DNA from: Arctopsyche grandis
Taxonomy: Eukaryota; Arthropoda; Insecta; Trichoptera; Hydropsychidae
Direction: 5' to 3'
DNA: 64,000 nucleotides
NCBI RefSeq assembly: GCF_051622035.1
Contig: NC_135357.1
Location: 12,297,001-12,361,000 of the forward strand
Both the position numbers and the translations under genes were made by a program. Positions 34,201 through 47,019 of this stretch are shown piece by piece. Positions within the stretch are counted from its first letter, which is position 1. Each line of letters begins with the position of its first letter. The notes under the pieces are model-generated. The model worked only from the letters and a program-made list of their open reading frames with translations, searched no databases and was not told the DNA's origin.

Positions 34201-37200
34201 CAATAGTGTTTGAGTATAATAATTTTGTATCGTTTTTTTCTAGCATATGTACATAAATATTTATGTATGTTGAAAACATAAATGAAATTCAAAAAAATCC
34301 TACTAAATCCACATACTTACACATACTGGAAAAATACATATGTTATACAATGATTTTCCAAAATAAGAAATGTGACAGAAAAACGAATTTTCTTCCCCGT
34401 TCGTCGCTAAATTAACATGCGAGAAAAGAAAGTGCACACGCGTTCGGCTGCTGACAGGCGTTTAAAAATGTATCACAAAAATGAAATATCCGTTGGAGAA
34501 TGTGTCAGGAGTTGTAATGAAGTGTCAATCAGCGAACACGTAAAGTCACTGACATTTACATCCAGGCAGCCCTTGGCCTTTTACACCTGTTCCAGCCGGT
34601 GCGCACGACAAATGCCGAAACACACCCGACAGGTGAGTAAACACCCCCAGCCAAGGGTCGCGAAACGAATTTTCACCTTCACGATGTTAAAAACTATTTG
34701 CAAAACCCACTTCTTCTGTAGCCAAGAAGAGCCATCCATGGGAATTCGTCGATGTCCGTGATCTGTCCGTTGTATATACGATCTGCGCCCGGTGCTTCTC
34801 CACATTCGTCGAATTTTGGCAGGAGATCTCGGCCAGATCCTCCGGTTGGTGGAGGTCTCACTGTTGTCCTTGTAGGGCGTGGGGCTCGAGTAGGCTTAAT
34901 TGGATCAAAATTTTAAAAAATAATTAATAATTTTAATGAAGAATATAAAATATGTCCAGTGACTGACCAATTTCAGGATGGGTAACCCTTTAGTGAAATC
35001 AGCAATAAAATAGCCAGTGGTTGCATTAATGTTGCTCGATGGTTACGTTAATGCTAACCTACGAGAGGTTCCCGGGATCAAGCCCCGGGTTGACCTGGAT
35101 TGAAAAGAATTTATTCAGACTTGAATATTCATGACTCCAAGTTGATCTTTTCTATCAGAGTTTGCCAATTTATCTGATTTCATTGTTGAAACGGTTCTTC
35201 ATCAAATTGACAAAACCTTCCTACCCACTCTGTCACCACTATTTGAATATGATTTCAAATTTAAAATCTATAAATGACTTTTTATTACTACTCGGTTTTA
35301 TTTAGGTTAGCATTTTGTTTGTCCGGGTCAAATCTTGTATTCAACTTTTGGCCCACTTTTATGGAACCAACTTTTTCTTAAATTTTGCATACATTCATCA
35401 ATAAATCTAGCATTATGAAAGTGTGGACGAACTTACTATGTTCTATCAACAGCCGAAAGAATAAAAATGAAATTTTTGAAATGAAAGCTATTGACATAAA
35501 AAAATATATAATGAAATTTTTTTGTACGATTTTTTTTCAATATGTGAGCCGCTATACTTGAAAGTAGCAGAAGTCCAACTTTCAATTCCAAAAACTCTAT
35601 TTCAATTTGACTTAATTCACAAATTATTATCACTACTTTAAATTGGATATGTCCAGAATCTTGAAAAAGCAGAATAAACTCATGTAAAAAAGCCACCTGT
35701 GTTTTTAAAAATGTATGGTAAAGTGCAAAACATTATATTTAATGTTTTGCGAGATATTTCTGTAAACGAAGTTAAGTCGACTTACGCCACTTAAAAATAT
35801 AAGGGTTCTTATGTATTTATTAAAAACATCATTTATACTATACAAGCTTGCAATATTTATAGTAAGTAATACGTACGTGTAAAAACTATAAGTCATTCTT
35901 TTCCACAAAAAATCTTATTATCTACTATTATATACATATGTATGTAGACGTCACAATCGGTTTTGAGCGCTTCTATTTCCAATATAATTATGTTTTTATA
36001 TGTTGTATGAGCTGCTAACTGATAACTATTCTTTGTGTAAAATAATAACAATAAAATACTCAAGTAATTTTGATACATACAGTAATTAGGAAACTCCACA
36101 ATTTATACGTTGGAAATTCTCGCAATGTGAGTTCACTCTAATGAGTCATATTAATGTCGTACACATGTATTTCAAAAAGCATACAACAAAAGAACTTGTT
36201 TCAAATTTCAATTATATAATAAAATATAATAGCGTGTGATAACTTTGATGATTTTATACCTACTATTTTTCACAAATTTAACGATTTTTTTTTATATAAT
36301 AAATAATAAAAATAACTTTTTGATTTCGCACAACTTTTATGCATTGTATACCTACTACAAAAAAAACATCAATCTTACAACACCCTATGGATTGTAGATT
36401 ATATGTACTTCACAAGACTTCAAATAAAACCTTCCGGTGTATGGGAGAAATTGTAAGCGTGGCGTTTGTATTGGGAAGGAAATCATAATTTCCTGAAAAT
36501 CGCTACGTCACTAGAACATATATTCGCACTACACCGGATACGCTGAATTTTCTTCCACTTTTTCTTCTGTCGGTAAATCAAAATAACGGAAACACGTATG
36601 GACATACATATATTCAGCGTATTATTACATATGGATAATCTTAAATGTAATTTCCTTCTAGCCGGTCTTATGAAGCAGTGAAAACATGTAAAATACCTGA
36701 TTTCCAGAAGGTGGTGGCACATTAGACGTTTCAAGAGACGACGGACAGCAAACTTGTGGGTTTCGTCCAGAGAAACCACATTGAATCTGTCGAAGAGTAG
36801 ACACAACTGAAGGTAGCAGTGGTTTTACTTCTAAAGCTTGCAACACAGCTGGGCAATCATAAATTGGTATGCATTCAACCCTTTCTCCGTTGATAGATCT
36901 GCATATTTCTAAAGAAATAATCACAGATTTAATAAAGTACATTCTAATAGTATAATAGTACCTACAGCGTAGGCCAAAAGTCAAGTCGCATCTTTTAACA
37001 ATACAAGAGCTATCCACGAGATCAATAAATTATCGCAGCATATTAATGATTGCAATAAACCTTTATAAATACTCCAGTTAATTGTCTTTCGTGTGTATTT
37101 TTGTTAACATCTCAACGGGTGATTTTGAAATGACACTAAATCGCGATTTAAAATTGAAGTTCAATTTCTATTTCCAAAAAAAATGTAACGCTATTTTGAA

Positions 37201-37506
37201 AAGTTCCCAGTTAGAATATGAAAGTATTAACAAAATTGCATTATAAACTCAATATATTATGCACTTATAAGTAGATACACAATGGTATACCATTGTGCTC
37301 TAACATAAGACACGATGTGTATAATTATGTTTGTTGATTTAAACTGTTAGTGTCATTATCTAATTCGATTTATTTCATAACAAATTTGAAACAAATATTT
37401 ATATCTATGTAGTATTCACAATACACAAAATGTACGTACGCGTTTGTGCGACGCAAATTAATGTGAAAATCCCGAAAAGCGTCAAAATCCAAGATAACTG
37501 CATCAT
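31238..37506 (-). CDS. CLIP-domain trypsin-like serine protease 2, seven exons
   Basis: Exons on the minus strand: 37440-37506, 36697-36908, 34711-34894, 33019-33127, 32113-32312, 31942-32034, 31238-31539. The product has 388 residues. MMQLSWILTLFGIFTLICV is a signal peptide; ATG at 37506 or 37503 could be used. A CLIP domain has Cys at 25, 35, 41, 66, 76, 77. A Pro/Thr/Arg-rich linker (about 94-112) leads to the activation site ADR-IYNG (cut after Arg132). The triad is His178 (TAAHC), Asp244 (DDIAIIRL) and Ser339 (GDSGGPL); Asp333 predicts trypsin-like specificity. The CLIP and linker resemble lepidopteran prophenoloxidase-activating proteases. The intron at 32035-32112 begins with GC instead of GT. 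Introns of 1.6 and 1.8 kb hold a hAT relic and a SINE. The function is inferred from the family. Confidence 0.88.
32482..32772 (-). mobile_element. tRNA-derived SINE, copy E, near full length
   Basis: It lies in intron 4 of CLIP protease 2. It has a mutated tRNA-like head (AGCTCGGTGGTTGCG), the family body with GGCAAACTCTAATAGGAAAC, and the approximately 100-bp tail with GAGCGACACGTATGGTA. Confidence 0.75.
33290..33925 (+). mobile_element. decayed hAT-like element in intron 3 of CLIP protease 2
   Basis: GGTTTCTAGCCCGGG at the left returns inverted as CCCGGGTAGAAAC at the right, with more CCCGGGA blocks inside each end. Between them 33471-33570 carries a short acidic frame (DSTMEDTLLDSDEDELIVC) like the end of a BED-type hAT transposase. 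No target duplication could be fixed. Confidence 0.5.
35011..35277 (+). mobile_element. tRNA-derived SINE, copy F
   Basis: It lies in intron 2 of CLIP protease 2, in the opposite orientation to the gene. The head has GATGGTTACG and a changed box B, followed by TTGACCTGGATTGAAAAGAA, TTTGCCAATTTATCTGATTT and CACCACTATTTGAATATGAT. Confidence 0.75.
35560..35840 (+). repeat. unclassified repeat shared with 62080-62290
   Basis: GGATATGTCCAGAATCTTGA and AAAGCAGAATAAA, then further blocks in the same order, recur at 62115-62150 and beyond. It lies in intron 2 of CLIP protease 2. No frame or ends identified. Confidence 0.5.
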
Positions 37507-37509
37507 TTC

Positions 37510-39119
37510 CAGACTTATTTACACGAATATATGTATGTATATTATTATTCTTTTATGCACAAAGAGCACTGGAAATACACCACTCACTTCGATGAACTCC
37601 ACGACATCACTAACCGGTCACGAATAATCGCACATGTTTAAATATTTGCGATTATCAAGTGTTGCGGTCAACAGGTTAAGCAGATTTCTTTTATTCGTGC
37701 ACACAACGACTCCGCTGAATTTCCCAAAAATATACAAAAATATGTTACTTATTATCATACAAACACTTGCATTTTATATTTTGTTCCCGTTTTATCATAT
37801 AGTTATCACACTTGAATTATACCTAACCATTGAACTCGGCTATTTCCGTTAAAAACCCGTTCGACGCAATATCCTTAATTGCAGTATTGATTGCGAATTG
37901 GATAATTTTATAATAAAATGTTCATTACAATCGCATATTTTAGAAACATACGACTGTAATAAATATAATTAAATTTACATATTAGGAATAATAGTTTAAA
38001 TACTAGTATATAAGTAACAGTCTGTTTATATTATCCAGCACTACACGTCAACAGCTCGACACAGCACTGCACAGAAAAGACTACTTGTATTCGTACTATA
38101 TTGCACCGTCCGTTGCCGAAATGCAAAATCGGCATTACAGAGCGCGACAATGCGGCGCAATATTGCTTTGTCGAGTCAATATTGTCACAATATGATGTTT
38201 CTGAAAATATTCCAATTCACATGCGCACTTTAGTAAGTACGCGTGCACTCTCTACTATGACGTCACGTCATGCGTGAATATTTCCACAATTTCCGTAGAA
38301 AACCGGTTCTGATTGATACGTTTAAGTGACTCGTACTGATGTATAATATGAACAGAGCGTGTCTGCTATTTTGGACACTCCACGTGCACTTTACGGAATA
38401 TATTAATGCGTCCATATAAAATGTACTAATAAATATTTTTCATACTACTGTTTACGTGCAGTTGCCGTTGCGTTGTCTATAAGCGCAAATACACTTTCAA
38501 CAATGTGCGCCAGTTACAGCTCAACTGTTATATTATAACAATATAAAATTTGAGTTTTGACAGCCCTGATGTTTTAACGAATAAAATTAATGAGTATACT
38601 ATTATTTTAAGGATGTGTCCAAAACAAATACATATGTGACTTTCCAACTCAATTTACTAGTCGAATAATGTTTTCACGAAAACCTAACCTCTCCATCATC
38701 TGGAACCAACTTATAATTGAACTGTATTTTCAGTTGTAATATATTTTGACCAGTTGGAATATAATTCGCCATATGAATCAACTTACGTAGGTTAGACGGA
38801 AAATATTTCAACTAGTTAAATTATAATACAACTGGAAAATACAATTAATACACAACTATGTTGATATTACAATTAAAAGACATACATATGTACTCTCTTT
38901 TGTCGGTCTGATGTGCGATGTTTAAAAATATGTTAATTTTTCAATGACCGCAACAATGACCTTACAATAACTTTTATGATAACCTATTACCAGATTTATA
39001 ACATTTTCTGTTTTATATAATTATTTACACAAAATCTAAACGCACAAATTTGAAATGTATTCAATCAACTTAAATAACCATTGTTTGAATAGTGTATATT
39101 TTTAAGTTGTTATTTATTT
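37510..39119. other. upstream non-coding stretch
   Basis: It probably holds the promoter of CLIP protease 2 close to 37510-37600, where GCATAAAAG (minus strand) is a weak TATA candidate. A TGACGTCACGTCA block at about 38258 is a CRE-like palindrome. No gene. Confidence 0.4.
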
Positions 39120-39239
39120 GTGTGTATTTTATTTCAAAGCACTATTTATTTATCTAATATATAATTTCGAAAGACACTTTGTATGTATATATGTTTATAA
39201 GTAACTTTGGTTGGGAATATGACGACGCGACGATTCGAT

Positions 39240-39345
39240 TTTTTTTCGATTCAAATAAATTTAATAAAAAAACAAATAAATATTTACTATTAGATTTAAG
39301 CTTTTTATATTACAAATATTGAGCGAAGCCGGATAAAACAACTAG
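39240..39345 (-). mobile_element. fragment of the ACCCGGCTTCGCTC repeat family
   Basis: On the minus strand ATACTAGTTGTTTTATCCGG and CTTCGCTCAATATTTG match the start of the repeat at 61394. Only the end region is kept here. Confidence 0.5.
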
Positions 39346-40526
39346 TATATAATAAAGGAAAATAGCCAGGTAAACACTCAAGGGCAAACAAATGATGCAT
39401 ATAATTAATTTTGCGTTATTTACAAAATAAAGTAATAACTTTTCTGTGACTGTCGACAGACTTTTCTACACTTATCATTATGATACAGACAAGTTTTGCA
39501 TTTGTATGTATTTAAGGTAACTATAATATATAAAAATTATACATAAATATGTATTATCAAATTGTGAATTTCTGATACGAGACATTCCGTTGAATCGAGA
39601 TTTTATATACATTCCGAAAATGTTGTTAGTTTGAATATGTTCAATATGTTTGAATATCTTCAAATGCATTTAGAATTTTTCCTTGTTACTTATTGTACAT
39701 ACATACATACATATTATACATTCACATCGACTTGTAAGTCCCCCATAGGCGAGTTATGTCGCCAATAAAGTCTTAACCACGCCGTTGACGCGATTTTAAT
39801 TAAATCGCTGTTTGAATTGCAATATTAAAGACGTTTTCCAGATTCTCGAAACACCCCGTTTCACTGGGACAAAAGGCTTTTCGTCGACGAAAATTCATTC
39901 GATTCCTGAGATGCTTCGCGCGGGATTTTCCCGGGCAAGCGGGGAGAAGGTTTTCGCATTCCTGCAAAACACCGCACCCGAGAATGAATGTCAATATAAT
40001 TTTCTTAAAATTATTCACGCTGGAATGAAAGCTTTCCGGTTAGGTATTGCCGATATGAGACTGCGGTGTATGTGCAAGGCATATTGAGAGTTGAAAGGCG
40101 GGTTTCAGCCTCTCCCAGGGGACTACACAAAAGTGTATTTGCTTATCTTTCGAACGCTAAAAGGACGTCGTACAAACAGAATTAATTAAGTTTCGGTCCC
40201 CCGAAAACCGCTTTATTTGCATGCATTCCGTTTAAATACAAAAAAAATATACCTATAACGAATGTACCTTACTTTTGCAAACACACACACGGTTTCAATG
40301 TTCGCTCCTCCAGGAAATGGAAACCGAAATGGTAATTTATATGCAGGGGATTGTAATTACACATATACTTTTAAAATGGCTGCTCAAATGGCTGCTCGAA
40401 TCGGTTTGATATCGCTATTAACATACACTTAATGTTTATTGTGCAAATACAGGAAAAACCGTTGATGTCACTGACATCGTTCTCAGAACTACATATGTAA
40501 TCCAATTTTCTCATTCATAAACATTT
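39346..40526. other. non-coding stretch
   Basis: No gene. Two overlapping frames (39800-40087) on opposite strands are unsupported. 39880-40120 is less AT-rich. Confidence 0.45.
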
Positions 40527-40600
40527 ATTATTTATTTATTTACTATTTTTTATTTAAGTTTGGAACATTGTGACATTTCTGGTATCCCTAATGTGCCACA

Positions 40601-40703
<103 letters not shown>

Positions 40704-41137
40704 AACAGACAAAAATACTATAAATATAAAATACTATAAATACAAAAATTATATTAATTATATTAAATTGTAAAATTAATATAATTAATTATATTAATTA
40801 TATTAATTTATAAAAATTATATTATAATATTAATTATATTAATTTATAAAAATTATATTATAATATTAATTATATTAATTTATAAAAATTATATTAAATT
40901 GTATTATACTATAAATACAAAAATACTGTAAATAATCATAAAAAACAATAGCACTATAATTGTAGTAGAGAAAGTAAATAACATATCAAATAAACAAAAT
41001 ACATACATATGTAGTATGGAATGTCTTGCACCTACAGCTAGCACCATTATATAAAAACCAGCCGTAAATATAAAACATCCCTGCGAGACTCATATGAAAT
41101 AGAGAAGATCAAAATTCCACTCATACATCACATACAA

Positions 41138-41452
41138 TTATAAAAATAATAATGAGCGCAGACTACCAGACAGATGAGTTAAAATAATCACCGATAGCCT
41201 ACGCTTACTGGTGTGGAAAATATCACATTTAGGCACAGCAGCGACGATTTCATCGAGAAGTCGGATAGCTCTTGAAATAGGAGCCATCCAATAAAGAACC
41301 GTGTGGGCAGGGGGTATAACCATCAAATTATGATGTCTACTACGCACATAATTATTAGGGACATAAAGTCCCAACTGTTCCAGCATCGACGGGCATGAAG
41401 TATTACCACGTAGAAGCTGGAGAACAAACGAATTAATGAGGAGTTTCTCCAA
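41138..41452 (-). pseudogene. C-terminal end of a LINE reverse transcriptase
   Basis: The open frame reads LLRGNTSCPSMLEQLGLY, HTVLYWMAPISRAIRLL, CDIFHTSKRRLSVI and LTHLSGSLRSLLF. It is the same protein end as at 29780-30055. The upstream part of the ORF is broken by frameshifts. Confidence 0.7.
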
Positions 41453-41985
41453 GGGAATTAATTATACAAAATCATGCCTAAAAGTAAAGGAATTGGATAG
41501 AGATATTGGTAATGCCCATACTTTTTCCTATATAATAAACGAAGAAATGCTCGATCACTAGAGAGTAATTTGCTTCATGCGGATTCCACACAATTGCATT
41601 ATATTCTATAACAAGAGTTAAAAAGCAAACGAAGGGTTGGAGAATAACCTAGCATTTCTCAAGACAAATCCGAGTGGACGAAATGAAGCGTCACAACTGT
41701 CTTGATGCGGTTGTGAAAGGTGTGTTTGATTTGGGATCAAAAGTGATACCCAAATCAAACATAGCTTCCACACACTTCGAATAAAATGGAATATCCGAGA
41801 CAATAGAGCGAATGTGCACGTCCATAGCTCAATAATTACACATTTATTAATTTTAAGTTCTAGACATAAAATAGAACTCAATTCCAAGACAGCGCTAATA
41901 TCAACTTAAGAGGTTTTCCTGTCATCCTTAACCGACAAGAATAATTTGTCGTCGTCAGCAAACAAGAGACAAATACAAAAAAATT

Positions 41986-43394
41986 ATAAAACAACCTATT
42001 TTCTTATATGTATTTAGCGTGAATTGAAAAATTCGCATATTAATCATCTCCATATCATTCTCATCGATGACCTTTCAAACTCACATCAAACTGTACAATT
42101 TTTATCTTTTGATATCCCATACATGTATGTACATCTCTTCGATGTGTGTACATAAAACTTACTTTCCTTTCAAATGGCAAAGTAAAATCACTCCCTTTCA
42201 TGTCCTCCTTTTCCTTATATTTTATTATTGAATAAACCGCCACGAAATTGGTATTTCAAATTACGCCATCCACGATGATGCATTTTCATTTTTTATCCTG
42301 ACATTATTAAATGCGTCCATTAAAATTTTCCGTACAATGTAAAGAAAAACGGATTTCATTTCGCTTTGAATCAAATATTTACTTTGAACGCAAATATAAC
42401 ACAATAATAACTAGAGTCTATGTATTTTGAATCTAAAAAAAAAGCAACTTCACTTCATACATACAATTTAAAATCCAGTGGTAAGCATCTGAAGCACCGC
42501 ACCATTGCAGGATCTCACAATAAAGTGAGGCTTTTATGTTGAAACCATCTCGGTACCTATAAATTTGAAGAAGCAATAAACCGGCAAACCGAAACGTGTC
42601 TTAGAAAGATTAGATTTCTTCGCAAGGGAGAAGAAGCAGAACAGTCTAAGCAAGAAATCGTCTGCTCGATACGGAGCACTAAATCATTCACGTACGGTAG
42701 AAGAACTACAAAATCACAAAACCCACTTATCCCTCAATGTTGTGCATAAATAAAATTGCAAGTTGAACGAATATCCACTTGCTTTTTTTTCATTGCATTT
42801 TATCATATGTGTGAAAAGTCAAACACGTGAATAATAATTATTTCGTAGAAATTACTTGCGCGGAAATCAATTTGAATTCAGCATCGCTGTTAAAACATAA
42901 TGTGTTTGAGTTGCACTCGACTTTATTCATTTTCGACGTGGTGTTTTCGCCAGTCGGCACATGAAAGCAATACCACCCCTCTTTAGCGGGTCTTTATGTG
43001 TCCCAAATGGTGTGTAGTATTATGTTTTTGGGTACATGTCGTTGGGGTTATACAGGAAATCAAATGCCTTTTTCGTAATATAAATGCTCAGTTTTATGGT
43101 TTCGCCCTTAAACATTTACTAGAACCTTGTGAAGTACGGTACATATGTATGTACATACGCAACTCGTTAATATACATAATGCACAATGTACGTACGTATG
43201 GACTTAATATTACTTAATGATATTTCAATGTATAAATAACTATTAAAATTGATTTCTTAAGCCAGTGTTTCGTGGAACATTGGTATTCCTTACTACATAT
43301 GTGAAATGTTCCATGAAATAATTGATCCTGGAAAATATGAAATTATTTTGAAACAAAGCACAGTAGTATGTAGTATCCAAGAGCATTCCTAAAG
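41986..43394. other. non-coding stretch
   Basis: No gene or clear repeat. A GTACATATGTATGTACAT-type run lies at 43140-43160. Confidence 0.5.
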
Positions 43395-43399
43395 GAAGC

Positions 43400-43553
43400 G
43401 ATTTTAATTAACCTCAAGTGATCTGATTGCAACCTAAATAAACATATGTGACTGCAGATCGATTGTTTCCTATCAATTATCTGATTTAATTTTTGAAACG
43501 GTTCCTTATCAAATTGGCCACCTTCCCTCTCTTTGTCACCTCTATAGTAAATA
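43400..43553 (+). mobile_element. tRNA-derived SINE, copy G, degraded
   Basis: Only the body is recognisable: GATCGATTGTTTCCTATCA, TTTTTGAAACGGTTCCTTAT and TTGTCACCTCTATAG. The head is lost. Confidence 0.55.
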
Positions 43554-44035
43554 AATGTTCCACTTTGGCTATAGATGTCGCTTTATGGAAACTTCTAATG
43601 GCAAATATTAAAAGACAAATTGTTGAATTCGGATTTTAAAAAACTGTCTTTGTAATTTTAAAAATAAATAAGATTATAAATTCTGCAATTTATACATAAA
43701 ACATGAAACTCGTATTACAGAACAGATTCACTGAAGACATTGTAACTTAATGTATTAGTACTGTAAAAATAAAATTCTCGATATAAAAAATATCTAGGTA
43801 GAATTTTTTCACAATCCCAATTCTTTAACTTTTGATATTTCGTATATCAATATGTACGTACATACATATGTATGTAGATAGAAAAATTAAAAATGTTTTA
43901 TTATGATAAATATATAGTACGTACTTTTAAAATAATTTACATAGTACATATGTACATAAATAGATAAACGCAATTATTAAAAAAAGGAGTTTCGTGGACT
44001 ATTGTGTTGATTTCAAAGTAAAATTTTTAATTAAC

Positions 44036-44360
44036 CAACAGCGTAGCTCGGTAAGGTTCAACAAACAGGTTCGATAAACATCGAGAGGTTCAAGGATTCA
44101 AACCCTGGTTTGGCCTCGATTGAAAATACTTTATTCCGAGTATAATCGTTTCCAATCAGAGTTCGTCAATTTATCTGATTTCATTGTTGAAACGGTTCCT
44201 GATTAAATTGGTAAAACCATCCTACCTATTGTTTATCACCACTATTTAAATAAGATTTTAAGTTTATAATCTATAAATTTATATATGTATGTCCAAGTTT
44301 AAAACCAAAGAGGTCGATTAAGGTTGACCCGTAATCACATCTTGGGAAAATATAAATTTA
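44036..44360 (+). mobile_element. tRNA-derived SINE, copy H, with tail
   Basis: Head with GTAGCTCGGTAAG and TTCAAACCC (box B-like), body with TTCATTGTTGAAACGGTTCC, 3' block CACCACTATTTAAATAAG, then a mutated tail to about 44360. It stands head to tail with copy I. Confidence 0.7.
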
Positions 44361-44367
44361 AAATATC

Positions 44368-45022
44368 AACTGAGGGGTCACAGGTATGAGCCCTGATCTA
44401 ATGTTGCTGGCCAGACCTTATATATGTATATGAATGTATGTGATTCTGGGTCGATCGTTTCCTATCAGAGTTTGCCAATTTATCTGACTTCATTATTGCT
44501 ACCAAATTAGTGAACTATTCTCATACGTCAGCAATATTTGAATTTAATTTCAAATTTATAAATATTGTTGCGTAGGGGTGGGTGGAGGATCCAAGTAAAA
44601 GGCCAAAGTCGTTTCACAGCATTTATTGGTGATTAAGGAGATACACGCACTGGAAGTGCTCCGTCCAGAATGTCTTGATATCGCCTAAGTACCGCCTTAT
44701 ATCGGGTCGGTCGCTCAAGGCATCCGGTTACTTCCCTATTGTTTAGGCATGTACCCGGATATGTATTCTCACGACACCCAGTCCCACGGTATCGGTTCTG
44801 AGAACTCTACCAGAATGAGACCGCTACTGCTACCCCTAAGTGCATTCGGGGGAGATAATCCTCGAAACCAATTATAACGGTCACACAGTCTCTGGGATGC
44901 TACTCGGCATAATCCGATTGCACTTACTTGGCGGTGTACGTAACAATACGTACAAATTTGGCAATAGGTGTCGCCCTGGGGTAATCCCGTAATGACGCCA
45001 TCATAAAAATAAATTTTAAAAA
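44368..45022 (+). mobile_element. tRNA-derived SINE, copy I, split by a solo LTR
   Basis: The body (GATCGTTTCCTATCAGAGTT and TTTGAATTTAATTTCAAATT) runs to 44565. Its tail, with AATAGGTGTCGCCCTGGGG, resumes at 44946. The LTR at 44566-44945 interrupts the tail, so the SINE is older than the LTR. Confidence 0.7.
44566..44945 (-). mobile_element. solo LTR, gypsy-like, inserted in a SINE tail
   Basis: Read on the minus strand it starts TGTTACGTACACCG and ends CCTACGCAACA, 380 bp. AATAAATGCTGTG serves as a poly(A) signal about 50 bp from its end. Flanks are ATAT (44562-44565) and ATAC (44946-44949), a 4-bp target duplication with one change. No internal region is present. Confidence 0.75.
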
Positions 45023-45029
45023 AATCGAA

Positions 45030-46295
45030 AAAATTTTGACTTGCTTTCATTGTGATTATTAAGTCAAAATTTACAGTTTTATCTTCCTCAATATTATTTG
45101 AATTCCCATCAGTTTTATTTCCTTAGGTATAAGCTGTGTATGAATTGAATATATTATATAAATATATTTTCATATGTACATATTTTGATTTATTCAATCT
45201 ATAAGGAAAATCTAATTCATTACATCGCATGGAGATTTGTCTTTCCAAGAATTGCTATACATATATTGTATTTCCTCAATTCATACTGCAGCGGTTTTAC
45301 CAACTGTAAAACCACCTTGAACCCACTAGATTTTGGTTAGTCAGGTAATACGATGACTTCCCTATAGGGATTTGGTGCGTGTCTTATCGCTGACGGTAAC
45401 TTTTTACATCCCAGTTGTAAAAGAAATGGTTAAATTTAATGTCGGAAGAGTGACTTAAGTTGACATATGGCCCGGAACGATAGTGCTTAAACGTTCAACA
45501 CTTCTACGACCAATCACTCTCCCCACTCTTATAGGGAGCGAAATACCAACCTAGAATGTTTATTCGCCATAAAAACGATCTAAAACCTCCTAAAAACGAA
45601 ATGGAATCCTTTTAAACAAATATAATATAACTATATATAGCCTAAACAAGCACTTGCAATGTATAACACGATAATCAAAGACAAAAGGTTCCGCAATTCT
45701 ACAAATGTAATGTAATCTGTAAGCGACCAATATTTTAAGGTATATTTTGAACAAAAAATATTGAAGACAACAAACTAATCATAGTTTTAATTTCAATCTC
45801 AAAATGGCTCATTAAAATATAGAATTTCGAATTTATTCTTCGGCGGTACTAAAATCGAAGGAATACTTTTTATTATTTCACAAAATAGGAATCGACAACC
45901 TGTTCATTTTTTTTCAATATTTGCAAGATTTTATATAAGAAGGCCGTAAATTGAAAACAATATCAATATTCAAATAACATCCGAAGTTAAAACAAATTCT
46001 ATACCCTAAACAACATAACGACTTAGGTGAAAGATTTCATCCCTTCTAATTCTTGCTTAAAGATTCCAATGTAATGATTCTCAACTTTGAGAAAACTCAT
46101 TTACGAAATAAACATAAACTACGCAAACTCACCGAAACATAAACCAACACACCGTTGCATAGACAATGAACAAACTAACAATCAACAAATTATTACCAAC
46201 CTAATATAAAATAAATTAATCTTATAATTCGAACAAATTCCAATTTACTTTCATATATAATTTAAAAAATTGTATGACCTCGCTTCTTCTTTTTT
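45030..46295. other. non-coding stretch
   Basis: No gene recognised. 45280-45560 is less AT-rich and unlike its flanks; it may be an unidentified old insert. Confidence 0.45.
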
Positions 46296-46299
46296 CAGA

Positions 46300-46560
46300 T
46301 ATCGCATCATCATTTACAGCCATTCACCATACACAGCTGGATGAAGACCTCTCCAACACGCTTCCATTCCTTTCTGTTTTGCGCAACTCTCATTCATCTC
46401 TCCCCACACATATGTATTTCTAAGTTCATCCACCCATCTTCCCTGTGGCCTTCCTTGCACCCTGTTACATTCTCTCGGGTACCATTCGAGCACTTCTTTC
46501 AACCATCTATAGTCCGAACTAATTGCTACCTGGCCCACCCAGTGTCATTTCAATCTGTTA
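46300..46560 (-). mobile_element. RTE-like LINE 3' end, best preserved tail
   Basis: The minus-strand frame reads LKEVLEWYPRECNRVQGRPQ and GRWVDELRN, the C-terminal end of this LINE family, and ends in the CATCATCATTT tail. It is 5'-truncated and has a frame change near its end. Confidence 0.7.
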
Positions 46561-46593
46561 ACATTTATAACAACCAGTTTACTTTGTCCCCAA

Positions 46594-46598
<5 letters not shown>

Positions 46599-46671
<73 letters not shown>
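46599..46671. repeat. (TA)n microsatellite
   Basis: About 72 bp of TA repeats between an RTE-like fragment and a CR1/jockey-like fragment. Confidence 0.9.
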
Positions 46672-46674
<3 letters not shown>

Positions 46675-47010
46675 AGTATCATTTATTGAGTGTACCTCCT
46701 GCCCGCACAGTACTTTATTGGATGGCTTTTATCCCTAAAGCTCCCCGACTTAATTAAGTCGTTGCTGTCGTGCCTGAATGTGATATTTTCCACCTCAGTA
46801 AGCGTGTATTATTTTTACCTATTTGTCTGGTAGTCTGCACTCATCATTATTTTTATAATTAAATGGCGATGTATGAGTGAATTTTGATATTTTTTCTTCT
46901 ATTTGGGCCTCGCAGAGATCTTTTGTAATCACGACTGGCTCTTGTATTATACATACATACATACATACTGATTTGGTGCTGACTGTTGATGCGAGACATT
47001 CCCAATTTTT
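46675..47010 (+). mobile_element. CR1/jockey-like LINE 3'-end fragment
   Basis: LSVPPARTVLYWMAF and IPKAP in one frame, then CTGAATGTGATATTTTCCAC and GTCTGGTAGTCTGCACTCAT match the 3' end of the LINE at 29738-30449. Frameshifted. Confidence 0.65.
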
Positions 47011-47019
47011 CTCCTTATC

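Noticed and set aside
34417..34761. 114-codon plus-strand frame
   Set aside because: It overlaps, antisense, the linker/activation-site exon of CLIP protease 2.
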